Source of the DNA: Hungatella sp.
GTDB taxonomy: Bacteria > Bacillota > Clostridia > Lachnospirales > Lachnospiraceae
DNA length: 36,351 nt
Direction of reading: 5' to 3'
NCBI GenBank assembly: GCA_022795805.1
Contig: JAAWHK010000017.1
Span: 1 to 36,351 of the forward strand
Below, one piece after another: positions 1 to 6,557 of this stretch. Made by a program: the position numbers and the translations under genes. Position 1 is the stretch's first letter, and every line of letters starts with the position of its first letter. Below the pieces are notes generated by a model. That model was not told where the DNA came from. It searched no databases and saw only the letters and a program-made list of their open reading frames with translations.

Positions 1-7
1 TCACCTC
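1..7 (-). promoter_or_regulatory. Ribosome binding site of a gene starting off the left edge
   Basis: Read on the minus strand the last seven bases of the window are GAGGTGA, a strong Shine-Dalgarno sequence. It lies downstream of a sigma-D type -10 element. A minus-strand gene therefore very probably starts a few bases beyond the left edge; its identity cannot be seen. Confidence 0.5.
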
Positions 8-30
8 ATAAATTGTTAAGATATTCATAT

Positions 31-58
31 TATATCGGAACATATGTTTGGTTTCAAG
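31..58 (-). promoter_or_regulatory. Probable sigma-D promoter for the off-edge gene
   Basis: On the minus strand CCGATATA (38 to 31) matches the sigma-D/sigma-28 -10 core. The -35 part is weak: GAAA at 55-52 is the nearest resemblance to TAAA and the spacer is two to three bases short. It sits between the flagellin stop and the ribosome site at 1-7, so the next gene is probably also a late flagellar gene with its own promoter. Confidence 0.4.
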
Positions 59-138
59 ACCCTAATTCAATATCAACACAATTTTTGACTAACACCTTTT
101 GTTTTTCTTTTCTCAGCTTACCTGACCTACTCTCCTGA

Positions 139-990
139 CTACCGGAGCAGATTCATCACCAGTTCCGGAAGAGAATTGGCCTGAGCACACATGGACGCTC
201 CTGCCTGAAACATAATATTCTCCCTCGTAAGGTTTGTAAATTCTTCTGCCATCTCGGTATCCCTGATACGGCTCTCCGCTGCAGTCATATTCTCAGAGGT
301 GACACTCAGATTCTGATACGTATGTTCCAGGTGATTCTGAGACGCGCCGAATCCTGCCCGAATATCTGCCACGGCTTCGATGGCAATGTCAATATTCCTC
401 ATAGCATCGTTGGCAGCATCCAGCGACTTTATATTAATATCCTGTAGTTCCAGTCCTTCAGCACTCATGAAATAACGGGGCACATCCAGTGTCTCCGGAG
501 AGCTGGGACCAATCTGAAGGGTAATATCCCCAATATCGGCCGGTTTAGGCGGCTCTATGCCTAACGGAGGCTTCCCACTGTCGAACAGCGGAATCTCGTC
601 AAAATTGGTAGTTTCACCGATTCGGTTAATCTCGTCGATAAGCTGTTCCCGCTCAAAATCGAGATTCTGCCTGGCTGCGCTGGTATACGTACTGTTGGCG
701 GACTGAGTCGCCAGGGTCTTCATCCTCTCCAGCATGGCATGCACCTCAGCCAAAGCTCCGTCTCCCGTCTGAGTCAGTCCGATGCCGTCGTTCGCATTCC
801 TCATGGCCTGATCCAGTCCTCTGATCTGGGTCCGCATCAGTTCCGATATGGTAAGCCCCGCCGCATCGTCTCCCGCCCGGTTAATACGGTATCCTGACGA
901 AAGCTTCTCCAAGGATTTCTTCATCTTTTCGTTCGTAATACTCCGGTTTCTGGAAGAATTAATACCGGCTATATTGTTCTGTATAATCAT
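139..990 (-). CDS. hag: Flagellin, short form (filament subunit)
   Basis: The 283-residue product has the two conserved flagellin ends: an N-terminal D0/D1 region starting MIIQNNIAGINSSRNR with the LSSGYRINRAGDDAAGL block (about residues 30-46), and a C-terminal D1/D0 region with RIRDTEMAEE (241-250) and a terminal LL. The middle holds only a short proline-rich stretch (about 138-152), so there is no large D2/D3 outer domain. The ATG at 990 is preferred over an in-frame TTG at 999 because flagellins start at this point and GGAAGGTG then has better spacing. A cysteine occurs at residue 268, unusual for a flagellin. The product should be exported by the flagellar type III system and polymerise at the cell exterior. 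Sigma-D and CsrA/FliW control is likely from the leader. Confidence 0.95.
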   Translation of the reverse strand: MIIQNNIAGINSSRNRSITNEKMKKSLEKLSSGYRINRAGDDAAGLTISELMRTQIRGLDQAMRNANDGIGLTQTGDGALAEVHAMLERMKTLATQSANSTYTSAARQNLDFEREQLIDEINRIGETTNFDEIPLFDSGKPPLGIEPPKPADIGDITLQIGPSSPETLDVPRYFMSAEGLELQDINIKSLDAANDAMRNIDIAIEAVADIRAGFGASQNHLEHTYQNLSVTSENMTAAESRIRDTEMAEEFTNLTRENIMFQAGASMCAQANSLPELVMNLLR

Positions 991-1080
991 GATCCGCAAT
1001 CACCTTCCTTAACTACGCCACAGCATCCTAACCAACCCGAATCTGCCGGATGCCATTTTCCAATCCAATCTTGTTTCTGC
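991..1080 (-). promoter_or_regulatory. Flagellin mRNA leader with GGA sites (candidate CsrA targets)
   Basis: The leader between the predicted transcription start (about 1079) and the ATG is about 89 nt. On the minus strand it carries GGA triplets at 1066-1064, 1061-1059, 1028-1026 and 1008-1006; the last lies in the Shine-Dalgarno sequence itself. CsrA binds A(N)GGA sites and in Bacillus subtilis represses hag by covering the ribosome site. csrA and fliW are in this window, so the same control is plausible. The CsrA assignment is inference. Confidence 0.4.
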
Positions 1081-1085
1081 TTATT

Positions 1086-1113
1086 ATATCGGCAATAATC
1101 TTCCGTTCATAAA
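1086..1113 (-). promoter_or_regulatory. Sigma-D promoter of the flagellin gene
   Basis: Minus-strand GCCGATAT (1093 to 1086) is an exact sigma-D -10 element. TTTA at 1113-1110 stands 16 bases upstream as a partial match to the TAAA -35 element. It lies about 95 bases ahead of the flagellin ATG. Confidence 0.65.
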
Positions 1114-1157
1114 GTAAACACGCGGTTTTTTTATATCCTGGATGTCACGTCTTTGCC

Positions 1158-1186
1158 TTGACATTCTATCCCAGCCATGCTATTTT
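1158..1186 (+). promoter_or_regulatory. Sigma-A type promoter of the glycosyltransferase gene
   Basis: TTGACA (1158-1163), a 17-base spacer and TATTTT (1181-1186) make a good housekeeping promoter. It overlaps the 5' part of the longest possible reading frame of the next gene, which supports the internal ATG at 1215 as the true start. This gene is therefore probably transcribed independently of sigma-D. Confidence 0.6.
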
Positions 1187-1214
1187 TAAAAAAACATTTA
1201 CGAGGTCTTTATCC

Positions 1215-2261
1215 ATGAACAAAATCACCGTCATCATTCCCTGCCATAACACCGCCCTTTTCATCGACCGCTGCATGACTTCCGTCACCACCCAGACCAT
1301 AGGCATAGAGAATCTGGAAATCATCTGTATCGACGATGCCTCCACAGACGATACCTTGCACCGTCTCCAGACGTGGGAACAGCGTTTCCCCGATAATATC
1401 ATCCTCATCCCCCTGGATTCCAACCGAAAGCCCGGCGCTGCCAGAAATATCGGCCTGAGCTATGCCTCCACGGATCTGGTCTCCTTCGTGGATTCCGACG
1501 ACTGGCTGGAACCTGACTGTTTTGAACAGCTTTATAGCCCTATGCAGCAGTATGACTGCGATGTGGTATTCTGCGGATTTAAGAGGGATCCCTCCGGAGC
1601 ACTGACTTATTTTGACAGAGACAGCCGCTCCTATATAGAAGAGAACCACCTTATAATCGCCGATACAGAAGAATTAACAAAACACCTGATGAAAGACAAA
1701 ATCATGGGAAGAACCCCTTGTGGAAAACTTATCCGCAAAACACTCCTCACGGATCATGCCATCTTCTTTCCGGAAGATCTGGTCTATGAGGACAACTTCT
1801 GGATTCCCCTGCTGCATATCTACACGAAGAAGCTGTATGTGATAGAATCCCCCCTGTACCATTGGTTTGTCAATCTCGACTCCATCACGTTGTCGAAGAA
1901 CGTAGATTTCCACACCGACTGGATCACCATACAGATGATAAAGCTCCATGAGTACGAAAGGCGGGGCCTTTTCCAAAAATACCGCGAAGAACTGGAGTTT
2001 GATCTCCTGACAGATGCAGCAGGGTTCATGTCCCTTCTGATCTCCCAGTATGACAACCCCTGCTATTCCCTGTACCAGCTGGAGAAGGAACTGGTGACAA
2101 GCCGCATACCTGACTACAAACACAGTAAATATGCCGCAGATTTCCTGTCGTATTCCGGAAGTCTCCTGGAGGCATTATATGCTCCCCTGGACAGAAAGCA
2201 GTTTCAGGAATTTGCAAAAACGATCAAACAGGTATGGAAGGATTTGGGACAGGCTCTGTAG
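1215..2261 (+). CDS. Family 2 glycosyltransferase (GT-A fold)
   Basis: The 348-residue product opens with ITVIIPCHN, the usual first strand of GT2 enzymes, followed by IDDAS (about 39-43) and the metal/nucleotide-binding DSDD motif at 93-96. These are hallmarks of inverting GT-A transferases that use nucleotide sugars. No signal peptide or membrane helix is seen, so it should act in the cytoplasm. The start at 1215 is chosen because GAGG at 1202-1205 is correctly spaced and a sigma-A promoter covers the upstream extension. It stands back to back with the flagellin gene, and a second GT2 gene lies nearby on the other strand, so flagellin glycosylation is a reasonable guess; sugar and acceptor are unknown. 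Confidence 0.88.
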   Translation: MNKITVIIPCHNTALFIDRCMTSVTTQTIGIENLEIICIDDASTDDTLHRLQTWEQRFPDNIILIPLDSNRKPGAARNIGLSYASTDLVSFVDSDDWLEPDCFEQLYSPMQQYDCDVVFCGFKRDPSGALTYFDRDSRSYIEENHLIIADTEELTKHLMKDKIMGRTPCGKLIRKTLLTDHAIFFPEDLVYEDNFWIPLLHIYTKKLYVIESPLYHWFVNLDSITLSKNVDFHTDWITIQMIKLHEYERRGLFQKYREELEFDLLTDAAGFMSLLISQYDNPCYSLYQLEKELVTSRIPDYKHSKYAADFLSYSGSLLEALYAPLDRKQFQEFAKTIKQVWKDLGQAL

Positions 2262-2320
2262 TGCAAAAAATTATCTTGATTTCCGAATGCATGATAAGCC
2301 GAGAACAAACCATACCGCAA

Positions 2321-2360
2321 AAGAAGCCTGAAACAGATAGTCCGTATCAGGCTTCTTTTT
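2321..2360 (+). terminator. Bidirectional intrinsic terminator
   Basis: AAGAAGCCTGA (2321-2331) pairs perfectly with TCAGGCTTCTT (2347-2357) around a 15-base loop, followed by T residues to 2360. On the minus strand the hairpin is followed by TTTTGC, so it can also end the leftward operon finishing at 2589. It lies between two convergent transcription units. Confidence 0.85.
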
Positions 2361-2389
2361 ACTCTATTGATATTTTGCCAGCTCATCAC

Positions 2390-2554
2390 TTAAATCTCTT
2401 TCTTTCTCCTACTGATATATCTGACCCGCAAAAAGGCGGTTAATACCATTTCCAAACTATTCGCTTCTGTAATCCGATAATTGTCTTTCTCTTGTAGCTC
2501 ATTATCTGTAAAGTCATTAAGTGCTGTTATCGTAAACGAAACCGCAATCAACAT
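2390..2554 (-). pseudogene. Small unrecognised ORF, possible gene remnant
   Basis: From the ATG at 2554 the frame encodes 54 residues: a hydrophobic start (MLIAVSFTIT), a polar middle (DNELQEKDNY) and a basic end (RRKKEI). The frame is also open upstream as far as the preceding gene's stop. No good ribosome site precedes the ATG and the base composition is lower in GC than neighbouring genes. The look is that of the 3' part of a decayed gene, but it could be a genuine small protein. The family is not recognised. Confidence 0.25.
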
Positions 2555-2588
2555 TACACTGATATCACAGAATACACCGTATTCAGAG

Positions 2589-3671
2589 TTACTTCCTCCT
2601 CATCTCCCTAAGCCGCCCCTTCGCCGCCTCATATCCTTCCTTTGCCGCCTCCCGGTAATACTTCACTGCCAGTTCCTCCTGCCCGGACACCTCATACCAT
2701 GCCCCCAGGTTATAGGCGGCCTTAAAGGACCCTGTCCCCACCACACCTCCCATCTCCGGCCTCTCACCCAGTCTCAGGCACTTCAGCCAGCACTTCTCAA
2801 TATTGGGCAGCAGCTCTATGTACTTCTCCACGTCCGACAGTACCCTCTTCATATAAAAAAGGCCGCACACAAAACAGAAGTCCGACCAGTTCCCAAGCAC
2901 ACTCTCTTCTTTTTCCACAATCCCTGCCGCCTCGTCCAGGCACTCCCCCGTCCCCAGATCCAGCAGTGTATACAGATACAGCACCACACCGCCGGCCCGG
3001 TACCCTCCGTCGGCCTCTGCCAGGCGGTAAAAGCCCCGAAAATACTCCAGGCTGTCCCTAAGCCTGTTCAAATTCCGCAGGGTAGACGCCATCTGAAACT
3101 GATAGTACCCGTCCTTTGGATACTTTGCCACCGCCTCCTCCAGGTAGACCAGATTCCGCTCCCCCTTGTCCGCCACCATGTACCCGTCATGGTCTGCCGC
3201 AAGAGGCACCTGATAACACGGATACTGCCCCTCCGGCTGCTCATGGATCATCCCTGTGTATCTCACACCCCTGGGAAGCAGCCTGGGAAGCACGGAAGTA
3301 CTCTGGCTGATTCCCTCTTGATCCCTGTAGGAGTCGTACCGGATAATCCCTCCCAGCCACATCCCCTGACGCCCTTTCAGAACCTTCTCCAGCCCCTTCC
3401 GGCTGCAGGGTCTCAGGTACTCGTCCGCGTCCAGCACCAGGTTCCAGTCTCCGTCCGACTGCTCCAGAGCGAAATTGCGGGCTGCGGAAAAGTCGTTGAC
3501 CCACGCAAATTCCACAACCCGTGCCCCCATCTCCCTGGCTATCTCTCTTGTCCTGTCCGAGGAGCCGGTGTCCGCTATGATAATCTCATCCACCAGCGGC
3601 CGGGCCGCCTTAAGGCAGCGCCTTAAGGACCGCTCCTCATTCTTCACAATCATCACCAGATTTATCTTCAC
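2589..3671 (-). CDS. Family 2 glycosyltransferase with C-terminal helical repeats
   Basis: The 360-residue product starts with INLVMIVKNEE, then IIADTGSSD (about 31-39) and DADE (81-84), the GT2 nucleotide-sugar and metal motifs, with the ARNFAL block (64-69) between them. After residue about 200 the sequence is helical and repeat-like (for example the AYNLGAWYEV and AAKEGYEAAKG stretches), resembling TPR/Sel1 repeats. This GT2 plus repeat architecture is common among protein glycosyltransferases of Firmicutes. The GTG start overlaps the PilZ stop as GTGA, with GGAGGG six bases upstream, so the genes are translationally coupled. It is the last gene of the operon starting at 9727. Flagellin or another flagellar surface protein is the likely acceptor, by context only. 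Confidence 0.85.
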   Translation of the reverse strand: MKINLVMIVKNEERSLRRCLKAARPLVDEIIIADTGSSDRTREIAREMGARVVEFAWVNDFSAARNFALEQSDGDWNLVLDADEYLRPCSRKGLEKVLKGRQGMWLGGIIRYDSYRDQEGISQSTSVLPRLLPRGVRYTGMIHEQPEGQYPCYQVPLAADHDGYMVADKGERNLVYLEEAVAKYPKDGYYQFQMASTLRNLNRLRDSLEYFRGFYRLAEADGGYRAGGVVLYLYTLLDLGTGECLDEAAGIVEKEESVLGNWSDFCFVCGLFYMKRVLSDVEKYIELLPNIEKCWLKCLRLGERPEMGGVVGTGSFKAAYNLGAWYEVSGQEELAVKYYREAAKEGYEAAKGRLREMRRK

Positions 3672-4291
3672 CTTGCACCCTCCGGCTTTTTCAGCTTCTC
3701 CATCTGCTTGGAGAACACGAACTTCCTTATGGTGGTCTCCGCCTCCGGCGTCAGGTCGAAAAACTGACAGCCGTACCCGAATCCGCCGGACACAGACTTC
3801 TTCACCCTGAGAATTTTTGCCCTGAGATTCAGCATCTCACCGTCGAAACGATGGCTGAACGAAGCCCTGACGCCCACCGCTATGGCCTGGGAAGTCACCA
3901 CGAAGATACCGCCCGCGCTGATATTCTTGATGGTTCCCGTGAAAAACTGACCGTCACTGGTGGTAAACTCCGTAGAGATATGTACTCTGACTCTCAGATC
4001 CGCCTGGCGCTGGAACACATCCACCACCTCCAGCACCTCCACATCGGCCATCCACGGTTCTCCCATACTGTTCTGGGAATTCTTGCGGATCACCAGCTCG
4101 CACCACGTGCGCATCAGGCCCTGCTGTATATCGTAAAAATCCACGTAAGTCTGAAACCTTACGCTGCGCAGTTTGTAATTGCTGAAATACAGATGGATGG
4201 TTCCGTTTCTGTCGCTCTCCACCCTGGCCCTGGACAGGGGTTTGTTGTCTGTTCCGTATACCAGGCACATCTCGCAGTCTCTCAGCTTCAT
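3668..4291 (-). CDS. PilZ-domain protein (YcgR/YpfA-like)
   Basis: In this 207-residue protein residues 1-90 form a beta-rich N-terminal part like the YcgR-N domain, and 93-200 form a PilZ domain with NISAGG (123-128), the canonical (D/N)xSxxG c-di-GMP motif, and a later FGYGCQF strand. PilZ proteins of this layout brake flagellar rotation when c-di-GMP is high. The other half of the binding site, RxxxR, reads RQADLR at 95-100; alignment to the usual RRxxxR form puts Gln96 where the first arginine of RxxxR should be, so binding may be weak or lost. It has four-base overlap with the downstream glycosyltransferase and sits in a sigma-D operon. The start ATG at 4291 has AGGAGG about 12 bases upstream. 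Confidence 0.8.
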   Translation of the reverse strand: MKLRDCEMCLVYGTDNKPLSRARVESDRNGTIHLYFSNYKLRSVRFQTYVDFYDIQQGLMRTWCELVIRKNSQNSMGEPWMADVEVLEVVDVFQRQADLRVRVHISTEFTTSDGQFFTGTIKNISAGGIFVVTSQAIAVGVRASFSHRFDGEMLNLRAKILRVKKSVSGGFGYGCQFFDLTPEAETTIRKFVFSKQMEKLKKPEGAR

Positions 4292-4346
4292 GGTATCCGT
4301 CTTCCTCCTTCACTCAGTTTTGGCATGCTTTTTCGCCTGCCTGGCT

Positions 4347-5276
4347 CTATACAACCACCGATCCTGCCGACTTGCTGGCATTCATCATCATCTGCAGCCG
4401 CAGAATCTCTATAAGACTTGAAAAACTTTCCTTATTGAGAGAGATCGTATCCCCTCCTTCGTCCACCGTGGCTGTTCCCAGAAGCATACTCAGGGCATTG
4501 GTGCTGGTTCCGTAGTAGCTTCCCATGCCGCTCAGTCCCATGAGGCCTCCTCCGAGACCGCTGCCCATGCCGTACAGACCCGCCGACTGCCCGTAGGAGC
4601 CGTATGTACTTCCTGAATCACTGAGCATGCTGCCTACGCTGCTGCCCGAAACCCCGTACAGGCTTAAAAGCTGATCCGACGTAAGGCCTGCCAGGCTGCT
4701 GCCCGACATCATTCCGTATAAGCCCGACATACCGCCGGACTCCACCATCTTTCCGGCATAAAGAGGCGATCCGTTGAGATAGGAGGTTACCGTCTTCACA
4801 TAATTCTGCGTCTCCTTGTAGGGCGGGATGCCGCCGTACTTCTGAACGCTGTTGGGGCCTGCGTTGTAGGCGGCCAGCGCCAGACTTACATTGCCGTTAA
4901 ACCGCTCCAGATTCTCCTTTAAGTACTTGGCGCCGCCCATGATGTTCTGCCTCGCATCGTAGGGATTCGACACTCCCAGCGACCTGGCCGTGGCAGGCAT
5001 AAGCTGCATCACGCCGATAGCCCCGGCTTTGGACACCGCATTGGGATTAAAATTGGACTCCGCCTTGGCCACAGCCCTTAAAAGATCCACGGAGACTCCG
5101 TATCTGGCCGAAGCGTCCTCAAATATATCGTCCATGCTCTCCGCCCTGCTTCCCCAGGAGGCACTTTTAAACGCGTCCCTGAAGCTTTCTCCGGCTTTCT
5201 CCGTCTGAGCCGCCTGCTTGTTGGGGGTACTGATCTCACTTGTATTGACGGCTGCCGCCGATGTCACCAAACTCAT
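4347..5276 (-). CDS. Lytic transglycosylase (SLT domain) of the flagellar operon
   Basis: Residues about 55-165 of 309 are a soluble lytic transglycosylase domain: [11 protein letters not shown] with catalytic Glu73, [13 protein letters not shown] (86-98), and [10 protein letters not shown] (132-141). The enzyme cleaves the peptidoglycan glycan strand. There is no signal peptide, as for other rod-associated hydrolases exported by the flagellar system, but the export route is inferred. The tail (about 175-265) is rich in Gly, Ser, Tyr and Met with GLYGM-like repeats, and the last 45 residues return to ordinary helix. GAGGAG lies eight bases before the ATG. It probably opens the wall for rod passage or remodels wall near the flagellum. 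Confidence 0.85.
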   Translation of the reverse strand: MSLVTSAAAVNTSEISTPNKQAAQTEKAGESFRDAFKSASWGSRAESMDDIFEDASARYGVSVDLLRAVAKAESNFNPNAVSKAGAIGVMQLMPATARSLGVSNPYDARQNIMGGAKYLKENLERFNGNVSLALAAYNAGPNSVQKYGGIPPYKETQNYVKTVTSYLNGSPLYAGKMVESGGMSGLYGMMSGSSLAGLTSDQLLSLYGVSGSSVGSMLSDSGSTYGSYGQSAGLYGMGSGLGGGLMGLSGMGSYYGTSTNALSMLLGTATVDEGGDTISLNKESFSSLIEILRLQMMMNASKSAGSVVV

Positions 5277-5319
5277 ACTGCCTTCTCCTCATTTTCACTG
5301 TTTTCGCTGTTCGAACTTC

Positions 5320-6525
5320 TTACTGATATGCCGCTCCGTTGGCGCCTATGGTCCATCCGTCCAGAACCGTACCCGCCGCCATACTCCCGTCGTTATAGAG
5401 AAAATACCAGGTTCCCCCCGGATTAATCCATCCGGTCCGCATCCTCCCGTCTTCTCCCAGATAATACCACTTTCCGTTGATCAGAGACCATCCTCTCTGC
5501 ATATAACCGGAGCCGTCCAGATAGAACCACTGGCCCGGCACGGGCTGAATCCATCCGGTCTGCATCTGACCGCTGCTGTTGGAATAAAACCATGTGTCTC
5601 CGTATGGGTTGATCCATCCGGTCTGCATGATGCCGTTCTGGTTCATATAGTACCAGAAGCCGTTGATAAAATGCCATCCTTTAGCCATATTGCCGTTTCC
5701 GTCAAAATAATACCACTTTTCGGAGACCTTCTTCCATGTATTGACATCCTTGCGGCCGTCCGGCAGCACATAGTTGCCGTTTTTAATGGAACCGCCGTCG
5801 TCCGTGTTGCCGTTCCACTTAAACTGTGTATCGTCCTCATCGATGGAAGCCACAAACACACCGTCTTTCAGATATTTCTTCTCATCGGAGGTGGTGGGAA
5901 TAGCCTTCACCTCATAGGAGTATGTCTTATCGGCATCTTTCATGTACTGCCCCAGATCCGCACTGGTTCCCTTCACCGTCAGCTTTTTCACCGACTTGCT
6001 GTCCCCGTAGACCACCACCGAATACCCCGGCGCGTAATCCACGGACTGCCACACAGCCTTGGTGTTATCCGCGCTGCTCCAGCCTGCCCAGGCAGTGCTT
6101 CCCAGTACCATCACCGGCTTGAAATCCGCCTTTACCACAAGCTTGTCGTCCCCTTCGGCCCTGGCCGACACATAATCCGCGCCGGAGACTTTGCACTGAG
6201 AACGGTTTAAAGACACGGGAAATACCTTTCCCGCATCCGCCTGCACGGTGATCTCCACCCGGACCTTCTGCCCCGGTTTCCACCGCTCCGGATCCGTCCT
6301 GTAAACCACTTCCCCCAGAGAGCAGCCGCTGCCGCTCACCGTAATCGCCGGCTCCAGAATCTCCTCCGGCTCACCGTAGGCAGCTTTCAGGGCAACCGAT
6401 ACGTTCTCGATCACGCTGGAATCCGCACCGTAGGCCGAAGAGCTTCCTCCCCCCCACAGTACTCCGGCCAAAATCCCGACACACAGCCCAAACGCTGTCT
6501 TCCTCACTCTGTCCCGTATTTTCAT
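5320..6525 (-). CDS. Secreted protein with choline-binding-type cell-wall repeats (copy B)
   Basis: Counting from the ATG at 6525, a basic start and hydrophobic stretch (FGLCVGILAGVLWG) ending near AYG-AD form a signal peptide. Residues about 40-240 contain an unassigned beta-rich module with VSARAEGDDKLVV and a fibronectin-like segment. The C-terminal third has about six repeats of the W-Y-Y/F-G-x-M-x-x-GW kind (GKWYYLGEDGRMRTGW and similar), the CW_binding/choline-binding family that docks on wall teichoic or lipoteichoic acid. A longer frame to 6567 would overlap the upstream gene; the ATG at 6525 has GAGGTGAG ten bases upstream. It is paralogous to the upstream gene. The role is unknown; location suggests a wall-anchored partner of the flagellum. 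Confidence 0.85.
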   Translation of the reverse strand: MKIRDRVRKTAFGLCVGILAGVLWGGGSSSAYGADSSVIENVSVALKAAYGEPEEILEPAITVSGSGCSLGEVVYRTDPERWKPGQKVRVEITVQADAGKVFPVSLNRSQCKVSGADYVSARAEGDDKLVVKADFKPVMVLGSTAWAGWSSADNTKAVWQSVDYAPGYSVVVYGDSKSVKKLTVKGTSADLGQYMKDADKTYSYEVKAIPTTSDEKKYLKDGVFVASIDEDDTQFKWNGNTDDGGSIKNGNYVLPDGRKDVNTWKKVSEKWYYFDGNGNMAKGWHFINGFWYYMNQNGIMQTGWINPYGDTWFYSNSSGQMQTGWIQPVPGQWFYLDGSGYMQRGWSLINGKWYYLGEDGRMRTGWINPGGTWYFLYNDGSMAAGTVLDGWTIGANGAAYQ

Positions 6526-6557
6526 AATGTATGTACTCACCTCGAATCTTGTTTTCC

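Larger units (their letters stand above)
2262..2588. other. AT-rich spacer between two convergent glycosyltransferase genes
   Basis: This 327-base stretch is more AT-rich than its surroundings. It holds a strong hairpin terminator (2321-2360) and, on the minus strand, a reading frame that stays open from just after the stop of the gene ending at 2589 down to a stop at 2390. Nothing else was recognised. Confidence 0.6.

Noticed and set aside
1158-1214. N-terminal extension of the first glycosyltransferase
   Set aside because: It overlaps a good TTGACA-N17-TATTTT promoter, and the GT2 fold begins right after the ATG at 1215.
2481-3626. Long plus-strand open frame (381 codons) opposite the second glycosyltransferase
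   Set aside because: It is antisense to a clear GT2 gene, is rich in Pro, His, Leu and Arg as expected from the complement of GC-rich coding DNA, and has no ribosome site or family match.
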